A stretch of 64,000 bases of DNA, from positions 6,882,001-6,946,000 of the forward strand of contig HG738137.1 of assembly GCA_000499405.2 (NCBI GenBank), given 5' to 3'. Below the pieces are notes generated by a model. The model worked only from the letters and a program-made list of their open reading frames with translations. It had not been told where the DNA came from and ran no database searches. A program made the position numbers and the translations under genes. Numbering within the stretch: position 1 is the stretch's first letter; each line of letters starts with the position of its first letter. Below are positions 40,401 through 55,400 of the stretch, piece after piece. This DNA is from Onchocerca volvulus. Its lineage: Eukaryota > Nematoda > Chromadorea > Rhabditida > Onchocercidae.

Positions 40401-43400
40401 ATGATATGTTCATCACGAACTTGACGGTACTTTGCCTGAAAAACTTTAGATTAAATATGTACAATATAAATAGTTGAAATAGTACAAATAAACAAAAAAG
40501 AAATTAGATTAGTCAGCTACAGTTTTGTGAACAATTGTATAATTCAATGTAACAAACCAATTTCAGCAAACTAAGGTATGAACTTCAGCTTACTTTCAGT
40601 TGGCAACAGTTCTTATGGAATGGCAAACAATTAAAAGCAAAAGTGAAATTGGACCAGAAAATGATTTCAGAAACGGGAATAAGTTGAGCTGGTATAAAGA
40701 TACACACCAAATCAACCTACCGAATCGGAACCACACATTAACAAAAGCAGTTTTCGGGCAAGCCTGCGCATTGTAGATGGTTCCTGAGTAATGTAATCAC
40801 ATAAAAGATTTTCCCATTTGTTGTTCAGCAACAGTTCACCACCCAAAATTTTTTTGAGCTAAAAATGAGTTGAAAGTAAACTTTTCTCATTCCAGTTATT
40901 TAATCGACTTCTACAATATAAAATCAAAAAGAAATTAGAATAACCGAATGCATGTTTAATCCTCGTAAAAACTGAAGTCGGAAATATTTCAAAGAATTCA
41001 ATTCTTTCATTTTACATGTCAAATTTATATTAGACAGTAATAAGACAAAATAAAACAATCTCAGTGATGCTGCTGATTTATTGTTGATTCCTATAATATG
41101 TTTCTTGATGCTTAAAAATCTGAAATTACAGACATTTTGGAACAACCTACATTCATAGAACTTCAATTTATCTAACTGCTTATAGAATCTACAATGTGAC
41201 TCTTTAATCAATATGGTCATCATTCTTTACCAATGAATTTAACGAAAAATGCATCAAATGATGTAAAAAACTAGCTGAATATATCTACAATAGCAATTAC
41301 AGAACAGTAAAATCTAATTGATAGTCAAACTTCATTTTGTCTCAAGATCGAACCACCTGTCATTAAAAGCTTTGGACGCTCTAGATTCAATATATAAGCC
41401 GCAAACTTTTCGTAGACATAAAATCGAAATTTACCTGATATGGCAATCGAAGTGCCATTTCAACAAGTAATGTTGTGTATATCGAGAAGACATTTCCTGG
41501 ATTGATATTCAACACACGAGCGTTGAATAACGGAGCAAGATCAGGCTGCAACTCTGGCGGAATAGAAGAGAGTTTCTGGAAACTTTGTTCGGAAAACTGC
41601 GTTTGTTTGGTCCATTCTGTTTTTAAGGATTGCAAAAGAATATAACAATAATTTAGGGCTCCCACAGACACCTAAACTATTTAAATTTAATTATGAAAAC
41701 AATAGAAAGATGTTTTAAAACAATTTCATTTCAATATCTGATAGTCCTTCCTTCAGTGAAAAATTCTTAAAGTTTTCCAGAAACAATTTTTTTGTGATTG
41801 TTTGTTCGAATTTTTCTCTTAAGTTCGTATCAGCACCTCCCGATGCTCAGAAATTCGAAATTCAAAATGCAAATGATTTAATTATGCACAAAATGGATAA
41901 CCAATGATCAAATAAATAAAAGAAAAATTTTACCATAAATCACTTTCTTTAAAAAAAAAAACTTTATCAAACTTACTAAAGTATGTGCAACCCTCACAGC
42001 CAAAGCAACTTGCGGCTCAGGAGTTACAGAACTCTCTTCGTGTTCTTTACTCTCCACTTGAGGAATAACATTCATGTCAGTATCATCCTGCTGCGGTGTA
42101 GCATCACGACTAGATGACGATATATCACCTGCAAGTTCAGTACCTTCCATCTGTTCCAGATCGGATTCCCCACCAGCTTCTGCATCATCTCCATCATCAA
42201 CACTACCGGCCGGTGCGACTGCTGCTATATTAGCAGCACTCAGTATTGCAGTAAACTGTAAAATACCGGAATTATAAAATCACGGAATAAATTTACTACT
42301 CCTATCAACAGAACAAGCACAAATCAATTTTGAATTATTTCTGATACTTTCAAAATCGAGAATTTCTCAACCCAAATAAAAACGCTTCAAAACCAGTACA
42401 AACATTTCTGTCATTGGCATATCATTATTTCATCTCAATATTTGGTAGTCCTAAATAAAAAACATTGCTTTCCTAACACAACAAAAATCTTGCCCCTCAA
42501 AGAACTAACTTCTTCACTTTTCGGTACCGTGACATGATGAAGCCTTTCTTCACTTGACTTTCTGTTATTCCTAGATGGCCAATTATGAGATGTACATTGA
42601 ACAAGAATAACATATATTAGACGTAAAATAACTTGATCACGTTCCGCTTTCACCGTTCTTTCTGTCTGCACTTTATTAAAGTCTAGCCCACTTATTAAAT
42701 AATCAATCTGAAACCATTATTAGAAATTAAAATACGTTCGAGAATCCAAAAAATATTTCTACATCGAAAATTCTAAAATCCAGAACATACTTACAAGATC
42801 GGTTAACTGATCCGGAGCATGTTGACCCATCAAAAAGAGTATTGTCTGAGCTGGTGCCAAACAACGTACACCATCACAATTACAAATGTCAAATCGGGAA
42901 ACAAGAGCTAGCAACAACTGCCCGATCCAGGCCATTTCTGGAAAAATAAAAATACTTATTTTCTTGAAATATGAATGAAAACGTCAATTCGAATGTCTAA
43001 AACTTCCATTTGTCAGAAATTTAGAAAGCATTCGGAGAAAATTTAAATTAAATGATATCGATGCATATCAAGACACGATGTATTTTTATAGAATGACCAA
43101 ATTTTGTCTGATTAGCAATATCAGGGGAAAAAAATGCACATGAATTGGTCAACGGCATAAGTACACTGCATTAAAGAGCTAAACAAACAAAGTAATTCTG
43201 GAATCACCTTTCAGCAGAGCTTATTTTCAGGAATCACAAAATGCACATGAACAGAATTAGTATTTAGAAAGTTTCATCATTAAACATAGTAGTTAACATG
43301 CAACAATATCTTCACAGCTAATTGAAAGCTTTTATAAAAATACATCATGCCTTGATGTGTATCGATCCCATTTTCACAGTTAAGCAAAATAAGGAAAAAC

Positions 43401-46400
43401 GTCAACTTAAACTTGAAAATTGAAGAACTATTTTAGTCTTGAAAACTGAAAGAAGCAAAGAAATTTACTTCTACTAAAATCCTCTAAATCCGATAAAGAC
43501 TTCAACTGAATAGGGATGCTTCTCTCCTTATTTATTTGATTTTCAAGTTCATGAATAATCGCCGGCTTGAATCCACCAGCCACACCTTGGATTACAACAC
43601 CCATATTCAATCCTTCCGCAGAATTCGTGTTTTTATCCGCTAAAGTTGCAGGCGTAAGACCACCGATAAACGAGAACAAATTACTGTGATTCTGTACATT
43701 AACCACACAGTAGTTTGAAATTATCGCTGACATCAAACATTTGCAACGATGGGCAATGACTATATTCTGGAATTAAAAAATTATTTAAAATATAAGAAGT
43801 TCGAGGAATTTTGAATCAACGAAATATCATAATGGACTACTACTTCCAGATAACAACGATTGAGAATCAAAGATGAAAAATTAATATAATATAGGAACAA
43901 ATCCTCACGATTCCAGCCATATTATTGAAAGCATTTTGAAAGAACAAAATATTTGAAAATTATCGAAACTAACATCCGAAAACAATATTTCCATGATAAG
44001 TCGCGTTATTTCTGCCGAATTTTCCGCATTTACGGCCAAATACAGGAAGGCAGATATCAAGAACTGCTCTAACACCGCATCCGCAGCAAAATCATCATTG
44101 GAGAAAACGAAGTCAACACACATTTTCAAAAAAGGGAATATATCCCCGAAATCTAAATTAATCATTCTATCTTTATTGTTCCTGTTTCTGTTTTTGTCTT
44201 TTTTTTTTTGTTTTAGTCAATTAAATTCTTAAGCTTTCACACTTAATTGTTTTATGAATTTTCCAAACTTTTAATTCATGCATAACATTTATGATAAATA
44301 TTTCAATACCAATACTTTTTAATCGACTCAATATCCCATATTTATTGAAATTTGTATATAGATTTCAATCTCACATAAAAATAATTCTTTATAATTACAT
44401 CCCCCATCTATCAAGTTGCTCAATAAGTTATTCAAGAGATGTTTCAAAACAATAATTATTTCTCTATTCCCTTCTGTTATTACATTTAGTCAACAATTTA
44501 AATGATTAACTACTTCCAATAATTCTTTCGAATTTTGAACAAATAATTTATACAATTTCTCATCGTGAAATGATAAATATCGTTTCAATATCCAAGTTCA
44601 TTACTAAAAAATTGAATCAAATTATAAATTCAGATTATAAATTGAATTAAATTACGAAAATTGAATTTAATTATAGATTTGTATATGTTGGTTAGTTTGA
44701 ACTAAGAATGAACTAATTCTTTTATTGTTCAGTTCGATGTTTACTCCATGAATAATTCTTTCAAAATTAATTCATTCAATAACGAAAGTTCTTCTGTGTT
44801 TAATATGAATATTAAATAACTAATTAATAAAACAAATATTAGGATTGCATTTAATTAAATTCATACTATTTCAAAGACCATATTGCTGATAAAAATAATG
44901 ATAATAAGTAATGCTCTATTGTTACTAGTATATAACTTATTTTTGTGCCTAAAAACATTACCATTAGAATTATTAATAGTACAAAAATACAAAAAATAAT
45001 AAATTCAGCATACTAAAAAATTCTAATAAATCGCCCACATATTAATCCGCTTGATTTCTATTTTATTTCCTTTACTATCGACTACTTTAAAACATGCTGT
45101 TTATCAAGCCCAAAAACTAAAAATCTTTGGTAAAAAGAAACCAAAAATAGTTCGTATTTTTCAGCATTTTGAAATTAAAGTAGAATTCGAAGCTAATTTT
45201 TTGAAATAAATTTGGGGAAGATAACTAACGCCTTTTAATTAATTGGTGAAAAGAAGCCACACGATGTAAAGTTATCACTTTCAACTGAACAGCAAAAGCA
45301 TTGAAAAGTGATAACTGTAAGGTTCCAGAATTTCGATGATTTATCAGCGATGAAAATAATGTCGCGTCCTGAAATTACAGAAAAGCATTAAAAGTTTGCT
45401 AATAAAGTCACCTTAATTTACAAGAACTGAAATCCTAAAAATTTTAAAAAAGGATGCTTTTGATCATATTCATCCCTTTGAAATAATGACATAGATAATG
45501 TTTTTATGTTCACTAGTTTTATTTTACATACGATTACAGGCTAAGCATATCGACTGAGAATTCATTGCAATCTGGTTAGTGATTCCAGCTCCACATTTTC
45601 AAAATATTAGCTAATTAAACATTAACAACTCTAAATTATTTCAGTAACCTTTTGTTCGAGAAATGATGAGGTTATAGGTGATAACTGCCTCAACAAAATT
45701 AATGCTCGATGATTCACGATGACGTGCTCGAAATCCGGAGCCGTAAACTTAAGTGCAAGTGGTAGAAGCCAATCCATTCGCTAAAATAAAACATTATAAA
45801 GTTGTGCAATATATAATTATATTTATGCGGCTTTAAAAATTAAATTAGGAGAATCTATAGCTGCCACTTCAAAATCAAAGCAAACTAGAAAACATTTTTT
45901 TGGATTCATTTAGGAAAAATATAATTGTCCTGAACCTCTCTCAAATACTGAACTATTCTTATAAAAAAGGGGAGTGGAAGAAAAGTCAACCTTCCGTTTG
46001 GTAAAAGAATGCAGCCTGCAGCATGTAGAGATAAATGAGGCAACCAGTTGCTCGGGAAGAGTAATAATTTGGTCAAAACGATAGGAAGCTGTAGGAAAAC
46101 CAAAATCTTTTTTCGTTTTGCCAAAAACCTAAAAATCCTAACAATATATGGCAATGGATGAAAAATCCAACTGAATTTAAAATCATGTATTGAAATGTTG
46201 CACAAATCAAATCTTCAATCAAAAAGACGAAAAAAAAAAAAAAAAACTTAACTTAATCGACCAAATTTGTGCAGGTAAATTGTTACAAGTGAAATTCAGC
46301 GTCACTTCATTATTGCTGTAAATATATGATTGCACATAAGTAATAAAAAAATTACAATAAAAATCAGCAATGCTTAATTGTTGCTTAATGTAATGTTCGA

Positions 46401-49400
46401 TGATGGACGTTCAAACTTACAAACTTCGCCATACCAAAGCTATAGAAAGAAAAATAGGCAAAATACTGACTCAAACAGATATTCATCAATGTCAGGCTTT
46501 AACTTAGAATAACCGGCCATTGAAAGCTTTTGGGAAAGTCATCATAATTGTTTCTTACTATATGCGGACGATAGAGATATGAAACTTGAAAAACTAACAA
46601 ATTTAACGTGTTGGGCTATTCATAAAGATAAACAGTAAACGTAGTGTTTTTTAAATCTGCTTTAAGTTGGAAATATTTTTTATCCTAATAGCACTTGCTA
46701 TCATTTCCCTGTTGCAGTAAGTGAGCAAACTAGATGCATGTAGTATATTTAAAATATCTGAAATAATTTAGAAAGTACTAACAGTTCGTTAACGAAATAA
46801 TGAAATGAAAAAGTTACACCAATTCTGAAATTCTGGCAGTTTTTGTCTATGTACCTAACATTGTGTAACTTATAAGAAGAATTATGAGCGTGAATATACA
46901 ATAGCAACTTGAAAAAAATTACCAACTAATAGACTGTTTTCGCGTCAACCGTACATCAAATATTCGTGACATCTTCGTTTGTAGGTTGATTTTTTTGCCA
47001 AACACCGTAACACTCGTTGGACACTTGTCCGGTGTGACTTCGATGCGTAATGCGCAGATGATGCAGTTCCAATCTAGGTTCTTCACCACAATTTCAAACT
47101 CCCTTTGCTGAAATTTAAAGAAATTCTGTTAAAAAAATTGAAAAATTTTATCTGCTACTCAGTCAAATATCCTTTCATGTATTTAGATGCCTTGCTTTAC
47201 AAGAGAAAATAGCGACTGTACATTAAATGTAGGATGTTGTACAACCAATACATCTAATACAATTCGAAGAGAAATTTGACTTTTTAAATGTCTTAATTTC
47301 CCTTAATTCTTGAGGCCCTGCAGTCTTAGAAACAGCAAGTCTTAAAAATATTCGAGATTTGCTTTCCCTTTTTACCCGCTTTATAAGAACTGTATGCAGT
47401 AAAAAAGAATGAAAAAAGAATAAAGAGGAATAAAACGCACCTTCAAACAAACAACGCTCATTCCTGAAGAGGTAATCCTTTTCGTTAATTCGGCAGTGTC
47501 ATAAATGTGCTCAAGTGCCTTGCTATAAAATTCCAATTTTTGGATCGGACGGCATTGTTCAAATACCGTGACCATATCTGGTTCTGGTATTTCGTCCTCC
47601 ACAACGGCGTATGGTCTTATTTCTGTTTCCAACATTGAACGTTCCACATCCTTTGCCCAGAAATCAGGTTCCATTAACCAACAACTGAAATCTTTTTCAA
47701 AAGAATATCAAATACAAATTTTGTTTAGTAAAAACAGGATCAAGTTTCACTATATTAACAACACTAAAACCATTGCAAAGCATTCTGTCTCTAAACAGTT
47801 TTATAATTATGAAATCATTTCTAACTTCTCCATATATTTGAAAAGTTGAAAACGATAATTATTTTTACGTGATGTACAAGCATTTTTGTTTTGCCTGAAG
47901 TTTCTAGGCACTTTTTGGAGAAATCAAAGTAATATCCAACAAATTAGTTGGTATGCAACTGCATCTTAATTCTACAACAACAACAACATTATGTTCTACA
48001 TTTTGGGCATCTTGCATTGAAGTAGATGATGATAACCTTTGAAAGAACTGCAGATTTTGATTTGCCGAAATTTGTATAAGAAGTTGAGATACGCAATCTG
48101 AGCCAAGCAACATGCATTGAGCTATTACAGGATCAGCTAGAGTCTTCGTCTGTACATATACAGTATTGCCATTTGGATAGAGGAAAACAGCAGAGGTGCA
48201 CGACTGATGCGAGAGAGCTGCAAAGACACCGGCGCATTCACACCAATTCGTTAGCGGAAAGTCGAAAGGAAGACTTTTGGCTTCTTCAAATTCTGTACCA
48301 TTGAAATATAATACATAAGTTTTATCTGAAATAAAGTTTACCAAGGAACTCAACATAATAAATAATATAAAAAGAGTGGATTAAATGAAAAGATTAATGA
48401 TCAACAATAAAGTTAATTCCAACAGGTTTTATTTTAAATAAGTAATGGACATTCAAAATGTAGAACTCACTTTCCATAGAAACGAACAAAAATCGAGTTT
48501 CTTCGGAATAATGCATAGAGATAGCATTAGATGTTGTTGGTAATTGAAATGTTGTTGTCATAAAATACGAAGCTCCATCAGCACGTCTAGCTTTTTCCAA
48601 TTCTTCCACGTAAAGATGTCCTGCGGAGGACAGGACAATTATAATAATCAATCCATCGTTCCGCTTCCCTATAAAAAAGGAAACATTGAAAGTAATTCAT
48701 TTCGTTTTAAAATATTTCAATAATTTACAGATGACCGATGAATAATATATATATACATATAATTGAATCTAAAATAGGTAAGCTTCATAGAATTTCTAAT
48801 CATTCTGTTCAAACCTCACATACCAAACGCCAGTTCCGTAACATCGCCCATTGGAAGGACGAATTCGAAAGTTGATGGGACATTTGTCGGATTTAAGTCA
48901 TAAATTCGAATGAACTGTAGTGCCGCAACCGCTATCATATTGCTACTACCATAATTTATCCACCTCATCTTAAAAAAAAAGCTCTGTATGATGAGACAAC
49001 GGTAATTGATTGTGTATAAAAACAATTAAAATTTATGAGTATCAAATATTAATTTTTCGTCCTCAAAAATTATTTTAGTTAGTGATTATCAATAGCAATA
49101 CTCAATTAGCCTTTAAAGGAGAGTAATAATAGTTTAAGATATACTAATACACTTCATCTCGGTGTTTTGTATACGTTATGACAAACTACCACTCATTTAT
49201 TAGGATTACAAAATGCAAAACTCAAGAAAAATCTACAAAAATATACCTTGGGAACAGCATAAGATGGAAATGGGCTAACAAATTCAACATTTTGCCTTTC
49301 AGATATATCACCATCTTTATTAATTCGTAGAATGAGACACTGGTTCAAGCCACACAGAGCTAGTAAATCTTTCATATTTGCAAGTGCGGCTATTTTGAAT

Positions 49401-52400
49401 CCAACTGCATCTAGTTCGATTCGCTGCAAGCAGAGAGAAATTAAACAAATGATCAAATGGAAATCGGAAATATGCATGCAGGAGCAAAATAAAAAAATTA
49501 ATAATATCAGTTCTACAAATTTTTCGACTATCCATCATTAATTAACGTAATGGTAATTTTAAAGAACAATCAAACAGCAAGATATCTTCTCAATTTGCCT
49601 GAAGAAAAGAATGTCATTTTTGACAGCTGCAAATCACTGTCAAACTTATTCTTGCAATTTCATGATACAAAAATACGTGGACAATCAAAATTAGCTTATA
49701 AATATGGAAATCTATCTGATTATAAGTAGAACTGACAGGTATATCACAATCTTTTGCAGATGCACTCAGCAACGATCGGATGCCCAGCAAAACAATCTTC
49801 GAGCTCTCTTGTACAGCAACTAGAAAAATCGTACCACCAATTTCAAGAGACGCTACCGTATTCTCTATACTTTTTCCCGCTTCAATTCGTTTATCGAAAA
49901 CAGTTTTAGAATATGAAGTTAATGGCTCCTAAAATTAACGAATTAAAGGAATTAAAAACCTATAAAGTCGAACAAAATTTTGCATTTTTAAGAAAAGCAT
50001 TTGAATTTATTACTAACTGTCTAATAAATCCAATAAAGCTGTAATATTTTATTTCGATAAGTTAATAGATAAAGAGAGAGACAAGTGTTTTGAAAAATGC
50101 ATTGTTCTCCATGAGTTTCATTAGGGCTCCGATTCCCCCTTCTTCTGACTAATGATATTAATATCTCATCTGTCCATATTCAAGTCGCTTTCATAAAAAT
50201 AAATAAATGTTGGAGGTTCTAGCAAATAATTCAAACATACCATAATAATACGATCTGTTGATACTATTAAGCCTTCTGCCAGCTTTGTATCGATTTCTCT
50301 TAGCCGTGTTTCGCGGGCCTTAGCTGATCGCAAACCTACTCCTTCCTTCACTGCAGTAATCAGTGATAAAATATTCTCCCGATCAGCTGTTAATGTCTCC
50401 ATAAATTGACACTAAAACGAACGTACATATTTATTTGACATTTTCTAAAAGCGAGATAGGAATTTTGGAAAAATCAACAGGATGTTGGGAAGAAATCTTA
50501 TTGCCGTATTAAATATATAAATGAGAATCGAAATCATATAGAGCCATTTTCTGATATAATTTATAAAAAGAAATACCAGATACGTATGGCACAGAAGTTA
50601 AACTCTTTTCAAGAATTCAGATAAAAAAATCGACGGACTCTTATAATTCGTACTAAAATTAGCATTCATTGCCTCCTAATTCCCTATCACAGAGTTATCA
50701 TCATCAAATTTACCTGCTTAAATCAATTTTGATGAAAATACATTAAATTTCGGTGCAAAATTTCTCAAAAAATTAGTATAGAGAAATAAGCATAGAGAAA
50801 TAAGCATACCAAATGATTTTCAATTTCTGCCTTATCTTCATCCATAACTGACAGATGGTTGAACGCACCCAATCTCCGCTTTGATGATTTTGATCGACTG
50901 CTAGGTAACGTTGCATATTTTTGATTGCTCATGCGCTGCGGCTTAGGATACGATGTGGACTTCAATGCAACACAACCTTTTGCTCCGCAATCGCAAAAAA
51001 ATGATCCAAATTTGCTGAAGATTTAAACGACCAAGCAAGTTACTTATCTCAAATCTCTTTTAAACTGAAAACTTCATTCTCAAATGTCCCAAAACTGAAA
51101 CTGATATCTGGCTTGTCCAAAGTTAATTAATGTGTCCCTTCAATTGTAATGTATAATCAAAGTTCTAACAGAAACAATTTTCACTCTATGAAAAAATTTC
51201 TTATTGAATAGAAATAAATAAGAGAATATTTGCTCTTCAAAACATTGTTAACAATTTCAGTCTATATACTTTAATATTTCTAGATGTCTAAATTTAGAAA
51301 ATCTTTACATATTACCTATATGCTAAATCATGGCCTCGATGACAATTAACTGCACAAACTGAACAAACGCCTTCTCCTTCAACCATGCAGCAAGTATAGC
51401 AATTGTACCAGTGTTGTTGGACGAACTGTTTCGCTGTTGAAGCGAATGTACACAACGGTAAAGCACGATTACGTGAAGATGTTGGCTTCTTCTAAAACTG
51501 TGAAACATCGAAATTCTATATCATATGAATACATTGTTATTTGAATTACTGTTGTAACATATACATTTGTAACATAAAACTAAATTAACTAACCAAAACA
51601 TAGAGAATAATCACAGTTCTGGCAATGATCTAATTAAAGCCTTCTGGCATTTTTATTACTCACTGAAATATTCTACTGTTTTCATCTGCTAATTAATGTT
51701 ATTATTATATCATAGCGCATGATTACAGATTGTTGAAAATCATTTGTTCGAAGTGTTGGATAAATATCCATCTCACTGTGCTTTCAGCACTATTAAGGAT
51801 TCAAACTCTTGCTAGTCATCTCAAACTATTTAAAGTACTGAGAAAATTATAACATTTAGCATTTCTACCTTAATAATATGTTTTGGCGTAAAAATTGTGG
51901 AAACATCATCAGAATCGTCTCTGATAACACCTTGAGGGCAAAGAATCCGACATAGACCATCGATGTAATCCAGTATGCTACACAAAAAAATAAACGCATA
52001 CAAAATAGCTGTGACTTGCGAGCTTGATATATTAGGCGAGCCTTTTAAAAGCTGAAATGTACAAAACTATGCATAAAACTTGCTCGAAAGATGAAATTTG
52101 GATCAATTAAACGAAATGAATTCGATAATTCACTGCAAAAATTTTATCGGTCAAACCTAACTGCAAACTTTTCCAAAACAGGTCAAGATACAGTTTAGAA
52201 TTTATAGCTAATTTAGTAAATACGTAAAATTAACTACTAAGAACACAAAAAAATATCAAATCTGCCAGGCAAAATTAAAATATCACCTCTAATCCTTCCG
52301 TTCGGATAGTACCAACCAATTCTCGGAATAATTTTGTACACTGCACAATCAAACGACAATGTATTTTTGGACCACCGATATTTAACAACGTTAGCAAAGC

Positions 52401-55400
52401 TTTACTGAAGAGATCCACCTCTTTGAGTTGCGCATGTCTACGATCCTCAGACTCACTATCTTCTTTCTCATTCTCATTGTTCTGGAAAAAAAAAAAAAAT
52501 TAATTTCTCTTTATTGCTTTCTGTTTTCAATTTTTTGGAATGAAGAATGTTATAGAAGCTAGAGTGAACAAATACCATTTTTCTCCAACATAATGATGCA
52601 TACGCCCATCGATCGCTTCGTTTCACCTCAATTAAAGAGCTGTCGGCTGTTCGTTGATGAATTTTCTCTCCAAAAACGGCATTAATCATTTGTTCTAGTA
52701 AAGCTTGAAATTCCGGATCTATGAAACTCGTCTTCCCATCCCTATCAGCTGCTAAATATTCAATCAAAGGTTGTAGCATACAAAATGTCTCAAGTGGAGA
52801 TGCACTGACACTGATCCATTGAACAAGTAAATCCTGATGTTTCTCAAGTGGTGACAAAAATCGTGAGTTCAAATGTGCATCTGGAAAAGAATTATATGAG
52901 CAACGAAAAGACTGAATAAAATGTAATAAATCTTTACTCTGCTACTAAACGAAATACTGGAATTTTCAAGCTGGGATTTCCCCAATGACTGCTGAAATAA
53001 ACTTTTTAAATCATGGTATCCTCACAGATCATGAATTCTGACACAAAAAAAGAAAATAAGGGAGAAAATATTCCAAGAATATCTTCTTTTCAATATCTGC
53101 TTACAAATAACATACTTTTTAAATAACATATGGTCGAAAGAAAATTGACAAGTGGTACTGAACGTTTCATAAGTGAATTGTCCACCGCAAGGTGATCCAG
53201 AACTGATGAAAAGATATCTTCTGGCAGCATATTCCAGGGCAAATTAAGAGTGCTTTGCGTCGAGACCAAATGTATCAGGATGGAGCAAAAAACTGATTGA
53301 CCATTTCTGAAAGCTTAGATATAAATCTGAATGGTAACATTTTTTCAAAGCTTTTAGTCTGAAAAACAAATTACAGAACTGTCTCAAAGTATGAGTTTTC
53401 AGCATTTCCGACATTTGTTACAAATTACTAAAACTTTCTAATTACATAGGGATTCATGCGGACCAATATTCAAATCTCAACATTCGAAAAATAAAAAACA
53501 TACAGCAAATTTGTTTCTGAAGCAGTCTGTTGTGCTAATATTCCATCCAGTAAAGTAGAAACAATACAAGCCAAGTGCTGGCTCATTACCAAAATTACAT
53601 TCATTTTTGTCATCACTGATTGATTCAATTCACGCGCTGCTGTTCCTGTGAGATCCGAACTGTGGATAAAAATCATCCAGTCAAGAAGCAATCGTGTTTC
53701 ATCCTGATGTTGTACATCGCTCCTAAAGTTCTATCATTCTTATCTTAATATTCATTTGTTCCCTAATAAAATGTCAATTTAAATCCTATAATTCTTAATT
53801 TCTTTAATTTTAATCAGCAATTTGAAAAGACAATGTAGAAGTTGAATGAAATATGCAATATTATTATTTCAATAATTAAGATTAACTCAAACTTATTGCA
53901 AAAAGTCCTAACTTTTAGTTAATCAACATCATCAATAAAGTTTTTTGAATGTACACTTCTTTACCTTTCCTCACCTAGAATTTCAAGCATCAATAGCAAA
54001 TTACGGAACTTCAACTATTTTAAAAAATGTTTAAGGGACTAATACTTCTGATATAGTTTATTCTCTTCTTCAAGATTGAAAAAAAACCTGCTAACATTTC
54101 ACATAAAAATCAGAAAAAATTAACCTTGATAATAACTGACTAAGCACAAATCGAGTTGTGTTGTCGCAAAGTGAACAAAATGCAGCAAACATCTACAAAG
54201 CGAATTAGCGAATTACAAATAAAATCGAATATCCAAAACTCTTTTTTCAAAACAGTTCAAAAATTGTTTCTAATTAATAAGTATCAATATAAAACAATTG
54301 CCAAAAACTGAGCAGCTGTTAATTGTAAATCAAAGAACTATCAATATACTTTATTTCGTTAAGAAATTATTTCTGATTTCTCAGGTAAAGAATTCGTGTC
54401 AATACTAAAATTGAATAAAAAACACCGAAATTTTAATAATTTATATCGAAGATACACTTCATTCTCTCTGTAATTTGAGTCTAGCTGCTAAAGTCAAATA
54501 TAAGCACAAATGCATTCATTTATTACAGCTAGTTTTAGTAATTGTCAGTAATATTTCTTTTTTCTTTCTGCTAGGATTTTTTTGGTGTGATAATACTTAT
54601 ACTAAAACACTTGCATTATTAAAACACTTTTATACCTAACTTGAAACCAAAAAAAAATTTGCATAAGTTAATATTAACAATATAAGAACATCTGGAATTC
54701 ACTATTTAAAATATATAAATATTTATTGAAATTTGTCTATCAACTTCAAATGAAATCAAACAGCAAATTGCTATTTGCTCAAATTCCTACCTGTTTCGTA
54801 ATATCCTGCACTTGTGTAACAATAGAATATGGTGATTGAAATGTATCACTAATTGCATCCAGCATAACTGGTGTACAAGAAAATTTTAATTCAGGTACCA
54901 TAAGTCCGGCCCAAGCTCGAATCGACTTTAACAAATCATCATTCAAAATAGAATGAAGTTCACCACGTGCATGCGGTACTGCACTATTCAATACGTCATT
55001 TTTTGCAAGCGTTAACGATGCTGCATATGCGCCCAAAGATAGCGTGATTTTACTGCGTTCACAAATCACATTTCTGAAACACAGTGAGACTTATTGAATA
55101 TATCGGAATCAGGAGAATTATTTAATCGGAGGACTATTTAATGATTGCAACTGCATATTGCCAAGAAGTGCATTAGTATGTGGTCAAGATAAAATTAAAT
55201 CAGAAAATTTTGCAACACTATTAAATTATCGCTTAAATTTGTTCGGGATAAAACTCTTAAATAACTTTTATCTCTTAGAATCAATCGTTAATTCACAGTA
55301 CCAGTACTGCTTCTCTGCTTCCTTTTGAGTGTAAACTATCTGATGTTTCGTCCCTAACGAATTATTTTAATTCTTGCAATAGAGAAGGTTTCAGATTTAT